Source: an uncultured Lachnospiraceae bacterium
GTDB lineage: Bacteria; Bacillota; Clostridia; Lachnospirales; Lachnospiraceae
Length of the DNA stretch: 12,729 bases
Assembly (NCBI GenBank): GCA_910588655.1
Contig: CAJUPJ010000060.1
Span: forward strand, 1 to 12,729
Reading direction: 5' to 3'
Below are positions 6,627-12,729 of the stretch, in pieces; within the stretch, counting starts at the first letter, position 1, and every line of letters begins with the position of its first letter. The translations under genes and the position numbers were made by a program. The notes beneath the pieces are model-generated. The model was not told the origin of the DNA, made no database searches, and worked only from the letters and a program-made list of their open reading frames with translations.

Positions 6627-6742
6627 GTTTAGGGGATATGAATACCAGCTTTATGCTAGATGTAAGCAGGCTATCTTTTAAAATGAAGATTTCAGGAAAG
6701 AATATATTGTACAGTTTAATGGTTACAAGATGGGGGATTATT

Positions 6743-7225
6743 GTGCTAAATTTTATTATAGGAAGGGAAAATATAGATTTAAACCAGGTGGACATGGACA
6801 GCAGAGTGTATTTTAAAGAGTTTAAGAAACCAGAATGGTTTCTAGACCCGTTTGCTGTACGTGTGATTAAGGAAATTGACAAAGCTGAGGTTGTTTTTGA
6901 GGAAGCCCTTAAAAACCGCTTTGGGCATGGAATGTCTACAATGGAACTCTCTACAGGGACAAAGACCCTGCTGCTTTTAAGAAACCGTCCAGGGCATATA
7001 TACTATGGTTCTTTACTTGGTGATAACTGAGTTCCATTTTTAATGGAACTGGTAAACGGGCAGCCTGGGGATATTACACTTCTTTTAGAACATTATATGG
7101 AGATACCAGAAGAATATGAGGGGGTTTTGAAAGTGTCTGGTAAACCTGTTTCTATTTTTGAATATGAAATGAGTATAGCGGAATGGTGTGAGCACCGGGA
7201 TGACCCAGAGTATAAGTGGAGGTAG
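6743..7225 (+). pseudogene. DUF4869 protein, first copy, interrupted by in-frame TGA
   Basis: From the GTG at 6743 (preceded by GGGGG) the frame reads LNFIIGREN, KKPEWFLDPF, EVVFEEALK and GSLLGDN, then a TGA at 7028-7030. It continues in the same frame with VPFLMEL and LLLEHYMEIPEEY to a TAG at 7223-7225. It aligns along its whole length with the intact protein at 10861-11331, and the TGA falls exactly where that protein has Cys95 in GDNC. A TGT-to-TGA point mutation therefore explains the break. The family is of unknown function and occurs in Clostridia accessory regions. The downstream partner is also broken, which argues for decay rather than read-through. The upstream in-frame ATG at 6638 adds unrelated residues and is not the likely start. 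Confidence 0.78.
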
Positions 7226-7228
7226 GGT

Positions 7229-8256
7229 GTGACAGAATATGCTAAATTCAGGGACAGGGATTATGAATATGGTTTTTATATTTATTCTTATTATAATACT
7301 TGGTCTGGAGAGCAGTGAAGGGAAAACCTGGCTGTTTGATTCATTAGCTGAAAGATATAATGAGGGAATTGTCATCATAGAAGCCAGTTATCTTCGCAGA
7401 TTCGGTAAATTTATTAAATATTCTAAAAACAGAAGACAGGTCTGTAATTTTTGTTGATGAAATTTCAATAAATAAAAATTCCCAGTATCTGGGCATGGTA
7501 AATTCTTCAAAACATTTTATTGTTGCAATTACCAGGGCAATGCCTTTCCGTGCTAACAGTCCTTTATGTGGTATTTACCGTATTATCACAGTAGGTAATG
7601 GCCAGTTCAGTATAGAAAAAATTAACAAGTACAATGATTTACGTATTGCAGATGACATAGGTATGGTTGATGTGGTGGTGACTGAAGCAGCAGAAAACCG
7701 TTCTGGACATAGTTACATTATGGAATGTAAGAAGAATTATAATTTGCCATTTGAGGTTATTTCCGCTGGTGGCAAGGATAAAATAGCAGGAATTCTTTAT
7801 AAATATACAAAATTAAACAAACAAAAGAAACTCTTGGTCTTAATGGATTTAGCCAATGTTAGTTCACAATATAAAATATTAATAAAAAGATGTAAAGACA
7901 ATCCTAATATTTTCTTCTATCCTTATGCTTCTTTTGAAGAATTACTATATAAAAGCAGGCTGGTGGAACGTTTAAACAAAAAACACTGTTTTAACCCTTA
8001 TGATTTTTGTACACTGGAACGTTATTATGAAAATGCCCTGGAAAAAGTGACCGGAGGCAGTAATTTAGAGTATAACCATAAGCAGCCTCTTTTAAACAAA
8101 TGTTATACTGATGAGTGTAAGAATTGTAATAAAAAATGTAGTTTAGAGTGTAATGATAAACTTTCACAAGTATTAGATTCCCCTGTTGGAAAAAGGCTGT
8201 ATAAATGGATAGATAACTTACAGGAAAAAACCACTAGAAAAATGGACTGTTTCTAG
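7229..8256 (+). pseudogene. P-loop NTPase with TOPRIM-like half, first copy, frameshifted
   Basis: The coding signal is split over three frames. It starts at the GTG at 7229 (ribosome site TGGAGG, 7217-7222) and stops at 7316-7318. It resumes in the next frame with SSEGKTWLFDSLAERYNEG (the P-loop end) until about 7425, then passes to the frame with EDRSVIFVDEIS (the Walker B strand), which runs intact to 8256. Joined, it matches the protein at 11331-12323 over almost its whole length: HFIVAITRAMPF, AGGKDKI, LVLMDLANV, KRCKDNPNIFFY and SFEELL. Two single-base indels are enough to explain it; the second lies in an A-run. Unlike the intact copy, its C-terminal part has a five-Cys cluster (8101-8151). 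A 3' product starting at 7495 or later would lack the ATPase core. Confidence 0.75.
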
Positions 8257-8345
8257 TATTATTCAACGGTAATTAGTCTAGATATTTTATCATGTCTGGC
8301 TTAATCAGATAATGTTAAATGATTTTGAAAGGAAGGTGCCTGCTT

Positions 8346-9125
8346 ATGGCAGATACACAGAAATACTGGATTAACAAGGAACAACGTGCTTCAGATGCAA
8401 AAAAGCATACAGAAACTATGCAGCTAAAGTATAAGGAACAAATTGAAAAAGCTGTTATAGATACAAAGATTTATGATACAGATTTCAAGTTTGATACAAA
8501 TGCAAATAAACATAAGATGGAAATTAATGTTATTAATTCAGATACAGTACATGCTGGGAACTTATATTGTAAAGATGGCAGGACTTCTATGTTGAATTTT
8601 GCTTCATATAAAAATCCTGGAGGTATGTTTATTAACGGCAGCAAAGCGCAGGAAGAATGTCTATGCCATGCTTCGTACTTATATAATGTTTTGTCACAGT
8701 TTACAGATAAATTTTATAAATGGAACAATGAAAATAAAAACAGGGCATTATACTTTAACAGGGCACTGTATTCTCCAGGTATTTTATTTTTTGATGGCGT
8801 GGAAGATTTTTACTGCGATGTCATTACATGTGCTGCCCCTAATAAATCTGCAGCACAACAGTATGGAAAAGTATCTGTACAGGAAAATACAGATGTTTTA
8901 AAGTCAAGGATTAAATTTGTACTGGATATTGCAGCAGACAACCAAGTGGATACTTTAATACTTGGGGCATTTGGCTGTGGTGTTTTCGGGCAGGATGCAG
9001 AAGAAGTAGCAGGAATTTTTAAGGAATATCTCAGTAATAGTTATGGCTGTTTTAATAAAGTGGTTTTTGCAGTACCTGATGACTACACTAATAATCTCAG
9101 TGCATTCAGAAAAGTTTTTAAGTAA
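8346..9125 (+). CDS. Poly(ADP-ribose) glycohydrolase-like macro-domain protein (TIGR02452 type)
   Basis: The 259-aa product matches the microbial PARG-type family. It shows NFASYKNPGG (84-93), AQEECLCHASYLY (101-113), with the Gln102-Glu103-Glu104 catalytic loop, and LGAFGCGVFG (206-215), the phosphate-binding loop. Length is normal for the family. Such enzymes hydrolyse ADP-ribose linkages and can reverse ADP-ribosylation in the cytoplasm. One oddity is NPGGMF, where the usual third Gly of the GGG-QEE motif is Met94. AGGAAGGTG (8330-8338) fixes the ATG at 8346; an in-frame ATG at 8319 would put the ribosome site inside the gene. It stands between the broken DUF4869-NTPase copy and the second MNT-HEPN pair, fitting a modification-based toxin or defence island. 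Confidence 0.85.
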   Translation: MADTQKYWINKEQRASDAKKHTETMQLKYKEQIEKAVIDTKIYDTDFKFDTNANKHKMEINVINSDTVHAGNLYCKDGRTSMLNFASYKNPGGMFINGSKAQEECLCHASYLYNVLSQFTDKFYKWNNENKNRALYFNRALYSPGILFFDGVEDFYCDVITCAAPNKSAAQQYGKVSVQENTDVLKSRIKFVLDIAADNQVDTLILGAFGCGVFGQDAEEVAGIFKEYLSNSYGCFNKVVFAVPDDYTNNLSAFRKVFK

Positions 9126-9138
9126 GTGGAGGCTTGTT

Positions 9139-9432
9139 ATGAACAGAACCAGTCTTGGAGATTTACCAGATACAATAATGATTGACAGCAAACCGCTGGT
9201 AAAATTCAAATTTATAAAAGAACATTTTGCAGTATGGCCAACTTCTTTGTTATGACAATAAAATTCTCCCATTCGGGTTTTGGGATGGTGACGATTCTGA
9301 AAAAGCTGTAAGGAACTTTTTCTTTTACAGGATAGTTCCAGATATCAGAATTAATATTAAAAAAGATTTAAGGGAAAATGTATGGATGCTGGTTACTGGA
9401 TGGATTGTATTTAAGCAGTGTTTGTGGGGCTA
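9139..9432 (+). pseudogene. Frameshifted gene with FFxxRxxPxxRxNxKxxL motif (copy A)
   Basis: A good ribosome site (GTGGAGG) precedes the ATG at 9139, and the frame reads MNRTSLGDLPDTIMIDSKPL to a TGA at about 9253. The coding character clearly moves at about 9227 into the next frame: QYGQLLCYDNKILPFGFW, then FFFYRIVPDIRINIKKDL. One extra base, near the TTTT run, would join them. The second frame then runs on into the MNT gene without a clear end, and coding character fades after about 9375, so the 3' end is uncertain. It shares FFxxRxxPxxRxNxKxxL with the broken gene at 10422-10804. No function is known to me. My recollection is that similar small proteins accompany HipA-like kinases in Clostridia. 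Confidence 0.5.
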
Positions 9433-9457
9433 TCTGTGTTATGGAGGGAATGTTGCG

Positions 9458-9772
9458 ATGGTTACTGATAATGTTAAAAAAGATTTTGAGCACAGGTTTA
9501 AACAGGTGCTGGATTTGATTAAAAGCTATAACATAAGTTATGAGGAAACGGGGATTTTTGGAAGTTATGCCAGAGGGGATTATAAAGGTTTTAGTGATAT
9601 TGATTTCTGCATTATTACAGCAAATAAACCTGACAGGAGAACAAGTGGTTCTTTACGTGAAGAGGCTGATATGTTAGGGGCTGATATAATCTATGTTACA
9701 AGAGAGTATTTTGACGAGGCTGACTCTAAATTTGCTGTTAATTTAAGACGTGACTACAGGAGGGTTTTGTAA
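9458..9772 (+). CDS. MNT-type nucleotidyltransferase, second pair
   Basis: The frame is open from 9227, but the ATG at 9458 is the start: GGAGGG (9443-9448) lies nine bases ahead and the protein then has the normal minimal length of 104 aa. It shows IFGSYARGDYKGFSDIDFCI (33-52), giving Gly35-Ser36 then Asp47 and Asp49, and a third acid, Asp76, in GADIIYV. All catalytic residues are present. The GSYARG form is the classical one, unlike the first pair (GSAVNL), so the two pairs are not recent duplicates. The stop overlaps the HEPN start by one base (TAATG). Confidence 0.9.
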   Translation: MVTDNVKKDFEHRFKQVLDLIKSYNISYEETGIFGSYARGDYKGFSDIDFCIITANKPDRRTSGSLREEADMLGADIIYVTREYFDEADSKFAVNLRRDYRRVL

Positions 9773-10227
9773 TGAAGAATGAATATTATAGTATAGCTTT
9801 AGGTGATTTGGAATACCTGCAAGCAACTTTGCATTTGCCATATTATAATAATATTGCTATTGCTGCACAACAGGTTGCGGAAAAAATGTTAAAATCAGTT
9901 GTTGAGTTATCAAGTGTTAATTGTGAAAGCCTTCTGCGTTCGCATAATCTCAGGGCATTGTATGATGAAGCTTTTAAGCAGTTTTCTGTTTCTCCTGTAA
10001 ACCGTGGTGATTTGTCTATGTTAAAAGATTACTATTTTGATGCAAAATATCCAGGGGATAATTTTGTTAATGTGACAGAAGCAGAGTGTGAACAGTGCCT
10101 TACTACAATGTATGATGTCATTGATTTTGTTCATGCTGCACGGAATAAATTAGGGCTTGATTGTGTCCAAGTTGACAGGAAATTGTTAAAATTTAGCCAT
10201 AGTACAGCTAAGTTGAGTGTATTCTAA
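9772..10227 (+). CDS. HEPN-domain protein, second pair
   Basis: The 151-aa product is a clear HEPN domain of the PF05168 type. It has the helix AAQQVAEKMLKSVVEL (31-46), the motif RSHNLRAL (56-63), and LKDYYFDAKYPGDNF (84-98), the Y-x-x-A-K/R-Y-P-G turn before the last helix. Residues after about 121 form a charged extension. The classical R-x4-6-H RNase motif is not visible inside the domain; an R-x6-H at 136-143 lies in the tail and is probably chance. It is translationally coupled to the MNT gene, which is expected to counteract or modify it. Its sequence is only distantly similar to the first HEPN protein. Confidence 0.85.
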   Translation: MKNEYYSIALGDLEYLQATLHLPYYNNIAIAAQQVAEKMLKSVVELSSVNCESLLRSHNLRALYDEAFKQFSVSPVNRGDLSMLKDYYFDAKYPGDNFVNVTEAECEQCLTTMYDVIDFVHAARNKLGLDCVQVDRKLLKFSHSTAKLSVF

Positions 10228-10253
10228 ATACTTAATTTTAACATGAGTATTAG

Positions 10254-10262
10254 TGTTATAAT
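10254..10262 (+). promoter_or_regulatory. Putative extended -10 promoter element
   Basis: TGTTATAAT is a perfect extended -10 box (TGnTATAAT) 27 bases after the HEPN stop. The -35 region is weak (TTAATT at 19 bases). It would drive the broken gene at 10422 and the DUF4869-NTPase pair. Confidence 0.4.
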
Positions 10263-10421
10263 ATCATTGGTTATGGTTTCTTTATTGATATCAGGGGATT
10301 TTTTAATAACATTGCTGTGACCTGTTGTTAAGAGGAAAGACTCTTTCTGTAATAAAGCTGGGACTAGAAAAGACAAAAGGGATGGTGTGGGAAGAATTTT
10401 AAAAACTGATGTACTGTGGGA

Positions 10422-10804
10422 ATGTCTTGGAAAGGAGGGCTTATAAAGAAAGATGGTTTATATGGTGTAAAATTTATTGGGAAGGATTTAAAATTTGAAT
10501 ACTGGTATGGTTCTGTGTTGTGTACAAGGGTTTTTGTTAATTATAGAAAACAGCTAGTGAAAGTAGAAAAATAACAACCAGTACCATAGATGCGTTTTTT
10601 CGGGAAAGGGTTTTTCCAGAAACGAGAGTAAATTGTAAAGAGATTCTCATGCAGATGGGTTTTAAAAACTATGATGCTGAAAGTATATCAAGAAAAACAT
10701 ACATCGTTTTATATAATGACTTGTGGTGGCTGCGGTTTGATGACGAGGACTTGAAGAGTGAGGATATAAAGGCACTAGGGGAAGAAGCAGGATTTCCTGT
10801 CTAA
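10422..10804 (+). pseudogene. Frameshifted gene with FFxxRxxPxxRxNxKxxL motif (copy B)
   Basis: The first frame, from the ATG at 10422, reads GLIKKDGLYGVKFIGKDL and onward to NYRKQLVKVEK, ending in TAA at 10572-10574. The coding signal then continues one frame over as ITTSTIDAFFRERVFPETR, ILMQMGFKNYDAESISRK and LWWLRFDDEDLKSEDI, ending at TAA 10802-10804. One missing A in the five-A run at 10567-10571 accounts for the break. A strong AAAGGAGGG (10431-10439) lies after the ATG and four bases before an ATA codon, so the original start may have been an ATG now mutated to ATA. Repaired, the protein would be about 125 aa. It lies directly upstream of the intact DUF4869 gene. Function unknown. Confidence 0.55.
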
Positions 10805-10860
10805 GATGGAAGGTTTTAGACATGGGGCAGACGTAGTAATATGCCAGTCAGGAGGTTTAA

Positions 10861-11331
10861 ATGTTAAATATTATTTTTGGAAGGGAAAACAGTCCAGATT
10901 TTGTACTGGATACCCGTATTTATTTCCGCAGGAACAAGAAACCGGAGTGGTTTGAAGACAGTTTTGTAAAAAAATTCCTAAAGGAAATAGATGGTTCAAC
11001 AGTTTTATTTGAAGAAGCCCTTAAAGATTACAGGGGACGTGGGATAAGCACTGAAATGGTTTCAACAGGGTGTAAAACTTTATGTGATATTTATTATCAT
11101 GGAAATAATACAATTTTTTATGGGTCTGGCATGGGGGATAATTGTATACCTTTTTTAATGGAAATTGCGGCACATAATGATATTACTATTGTTCTTGAAC
11201 ATTATATGGATTTTCCTGGTGAATACTTTGAAAAAAAGCTGGTAAGAATCAATGGAACTGTTTTAACACAGGATACCTACGATGATGCTTACAGTGACTG
11301 GTGTGCCTCTGGTGAGGAGGGGGATATATAA
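10861..11331 (+). CDS. DUF4869 domain protein, intact copy
   Basis: AGGAGG (10850-10855) precedes the ATG. The 156-aa protein fits DUF4869: MLNIIFGREN at the N-terminus, NKKPEWFEDSFVKKFLKEID (25-44), a central GSGMGDNC (88-95), and DITIVLEHYMDFP (107-119). Members are small soluble proteins of unknown function found in Clostridia. The conserved GDNC turn, with Cys95, is a candidate functional site; in the first copy this Cys is replaced by a stop. Its TAA overlaps the next ATG by one base, and the two genes are side by side in both copies in the window. This points to a two-protein system, with this protein as partner, sensor or antitoxin of the NTPase. Confidence 0.75.
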   Translation: MLNIIFGRENSPDFVLDTRIYFRRNKKPEWFEDSFVKKFLKEIDGSTVLFEEALKDYRGRGISTEMVSTGCKTLCDIYYHGNNTIFYGSGMGDNCIPFLMEIAAHNDITIVLEHYMDFPGEYFEKKLVRINGTVLTQDTYDDAYSDWCASGEEGDI

Positions 11332-12323
11332 TGGAACATTTTGATATTAATTTTGTCAGGTCAGATGGTAAATCAGTTAATGTGCGTTTATTCAGCCATT
11401 ACACTTGTATATGTGGCAAGTTTAGTGGCGAAGGTAAGAGTGAGTTCGTTTCTTTGTTGGAAGATGGTATTAGTACTGGTGATATTTCAGTAGTTTCAAA
11501 ACTGCCTTTTGCTATTGCAACCCCTGGCTCGTTAGAGGCCCTTTTAAACATTCCTGACCGCTCCATTATAATGATAGATGAGGCAGAAATGTTACACAGC
11601 GGTTTTCTGTCAAAAATAAACCAGTCTAAGCACCTTTTTATTACTATTACAAGAGCATTTCCGTTAAAATTAGATTATCCCTTACAAGGGATATATAAAC
11701 TTAGCAGGGATAATGACTGGTTTGTTATAGAAAATGATTCAGTATTAAATGTATCAGATGATTGTACTGGTTGCAAAATGGTAATTACTGAATCACACAA
11801 AGGACGTTCAGAACATGAATTAATATCCTGTTATTTAAATAATGTGCAGGCAGCAGGAGGGCGTGACAGGATAGAAAAATTACTGCGTAATACAACAGAG
11901 AATATCCTTGTATTGGCAGATTTAGGAAATATTGGGAGGGCATATGCCATTCTTGCTAAAAGATGCAAGGATAACCCAGGCATTAAATTTTATAATTACC
12001 AGTCTTTTGAGGAACTGCTGTGTGTAAGCCGGCTTGTTAGAAATTTGCAAACAACTACTTTAAAATATGTATTTGATTATATCACCATAGAGAAGTATTA
12101 TGAAGAAGTTTTGGAAGAATTAACTGCTGGAAGCAGTTTAGAATATAAACATGGTAAAAGACTTCCAGAAGCATTTTTGGACAAGGGTAATTTTGACCTG
12201 GTTTTCAAAAATGATACAGGTAAAGGGCTGTATCATTTTATAAAAATTTATGGCGGTCTGGCTGGTGGAGGGGATGATAAAAAGCAAAAAGAAAAACATG
12301 CTAAAGAAATGTCCGCATTTTAA
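11331..12323 (+). CDS. P-loop NTPase-like protein with possible TOPRIM-like C-terminal half
   Basis: The 330-aa product follows the DUF4869 gene in a TAATG overlap, with GAGGAGGGGG as ribosome site. The N-terminal part has a P-loop-like GKFSGEGKS (29-37; Lys36-Ser37) and a Walker B strand IIMIDE (79-84; Asp83-Glu84), followed by HLFITITRAF (101-110). Walker A spacing is one residue longer than standard. The second half has VITES (151-155, Glu154), AAGGRDRI (174-181), ILVLADLGNIG (192-202, Asp197) and SFEELL (225-230). A strand ending in Glu, then a strand ending in D-x-G, is the order seen in TOPRIM domains, though the second Asp of DxD is absent. ATPase plus TOPRIM is the plan of OLD-family nucleases. 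That reading is inference; the family is otherwise unknown to me. The C-terminal tail is Lys-rich. Confidence 0.65.
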   Translation: MEHFDINFVRSDGKSVNVRLFSHYTCICGKFSGEGKSEFVSLLEDGISTGDISVVSKLPFAIATPGSLEALLNIPDRSIIMIDEAEMLHSGFLSKINQSKHLFITITRAFPLKLDYPLQGIYKLSRDNDWFVIENDSVLNVSDDCTGCKMVITESHKGRSEHELISCYLNNVQAAGGRDRIEKLLRNTTENILVLADLGNIGRAYAILAKRCKDNPGIKFYNYQSFEELLCVSRLVRNLQTTTLKYVFDYITIEKYYEEVLEELTAGSSLEYKHGKRLPEAFLDKGNFDLVFKNDTGKGLYHFIKIYGGLAGGGDDKKQKEKHAKEMSAF

Positions 12324-12407
12324 TAGGAAATGGTCTTATAGTTTATTGTTAAAAGTGTTTTTAAGCAGGCTGGAAAGGCGGTGTTTACTGTCTGGTATAG
12401 CTGCCAG

Positions 12408-12436
12408 GCCTGGTACTCTTAATCATTGTACCAGGC
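12408..12436. repeat. Hairpin between convergent genes
   Basis: GCCTGGTAC (12408-12416) pairs perfectly with GTACCAGGC (12428-12436) around an 11-base loop. It lies between the stop of the NTPase gene and the stop of the - strand recombinase remnant. No T-run follows on the + strand. On the - strand, too, the flanking bases are not U-rich. It may terminate transcription from both sides weakly. Confidence 0.45.
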
Positions 12437-12461
12437 ATTTAACTATGCAGGTTTGTTGTTG

Positions 12462-12707
12462 CTAAAAAGAAAAATCTTTTCTTGGGTGTTTAGCTGTGAG
12501 TATATCTTTTTGTTTGGACATCGTGACATGGGTATAAATTTCTGTTATTTTAATAGAACTGTGCCCAAGCATTTCCTGTATGTAACGTATGTCAACATCT
12601 GCTTCAAGCAGGTATGTGGCAAAGGAATGCCGGAACATGTGAGGTGTAATATGTATGTCAATGCCTGCAAGTGAATTTGAGTTTCCCCATTTTTTTTGGT
12701 TTAGGCA
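12462..12707 (-). pseudogene. Tyrosine recombinase (phage integrase family), C-terminal remnant
   Basis: Read on the - strand, the frame gives HITPHMFRHSFATYLLEADV, then DIRYIQEMLGHSS and IYTHVTMSKQKDILTAKHPR, ending in TAG (complement of 12462-12464). This contains three of the catalytic elements of a Xer/phage-type recombinase: H-x-x-R (HMFR), the H of LGHSS, and the Tyr nucleophile of IYTHV. The N-terminal core-binding domain and the first catalytic Arg are missing. Upstream in frame are two consecutive TGA codons (12708-12713), and no start is present. The remnant cannot be active alone. It marks this end of the window as a former integration boundary or a collapsed mobile element. Confidence 0.85.
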
Positions 12708-12729
12708 TCATCAAGTCCCATTTTTAATA

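Noticed and set aside
6625..6681. Short + frame from ATG 6625 reading MFRGYEYQLYARCKQAIF then TAA, continuing past the stop as NEDFRKEYIVQFNGYKMG.
   Set aside because: It reads somewhat like protein and may be a remnant of a lost gene ahead of the first DUF4869 copy. However, it has no ribosome site, an early stop, and overlaps the better supported frame, so it was not called.
7028..7050. Selenocysteine codon with SECIS hairpin in the first DUF4869 copy.
   Set aside because: The hairpin is too close to the TGA, has a UUU loop without G, is not present in the paralogue, and the adjacent partner gene is frameshifted. A nonsense mutation is the better explanation.
10856..12323. Integron-like cassette array, suggested by the co-directional small genes with palindromes and a recombinase at the end.
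   Set aside because: The palindromes are unrelated in sequence, genes are coupled into operons, and the recombinase remnant shows no integron-integrase-specific feature that I can see.
12250..12674. Open + frames downstream of the NTPase gene.
   Set aside because: They lack ribosome sites, overlap the NTPase end, and cover the - strand recombinase remnant, whose motifs are unmistakable.

Overview
The window reads as an AT-rich accessory region of a Firmicute, most likely a Clostridia/Lachnospiraceae-type genome. The reasons are low GC, strong AGGAGG ribosome sites, heavy AGG (Arg) codon use, and families such as DUF3848, DUF4869 and a CtkA/HipA-like kinase that are typical of that group's mobile regions. 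This taxonomic call is inference. Every gene but one points along the + strand; the exception is a tyrosine-recombinase remnant on the - strand at the right end (12462-12707). Together with the many broken genes, this suggests a genomic island or integrative element. No rRNA, tRNA, CRISPR array or insertion sequence was seen.

Left part (1-3475): an unrecognised 164-aa protein, a DUF488 protein, a small Cys-rich protein followed by a clear intrinsic terminator, a 30-aa membrane peptide, and a tightly packed set (79-aa protein, 406-aa protein, DUF3848 protein). A perfect 36-bp palindrome (3489-3524) separates this from the next block.

Middle part (3578-6375): a 71-aa protein overlaps a CtkA/HipA-like kinase, followed by a MNT nucleotidyltransferase-HEPN toxin-antitoxin pair. 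A second copy of the kinase's 3' end lies beyond this pair, so MNT-HEPN is bracketed by ~83-bp direct repeats. A long hairpin, a truncated gene fragment and a 70-aa phage-type protein follow.

Right part (6597-12323): a two-gene module, a DUF4869 protein plus a protein with P-loop motifs and a possible TOPRIM-like second half, occurs twice. The first copy (6743-8256) is broken by one in-frame stop and two frameshifts; the second (10861-12323) is intact. Between them are a poly(ADP-ribose) glycohydrolase-like macro protein, a second MNT-HEPN pair, and two broken genes sharing an FFxxRxxPxxRxNxKxxL motif.

Taken together, the window is dense in protein- and nucleotide-modifying enzymes (kinase, two nucleotidyltransferases, an ADP-ribose hydrolase) and two HEPN partners. 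That is the usual content of a toxin-antitoxin or phage-defence island. The best candidate for something undescribed is the intact DUF4869-NTPase pair at 10861-12323.
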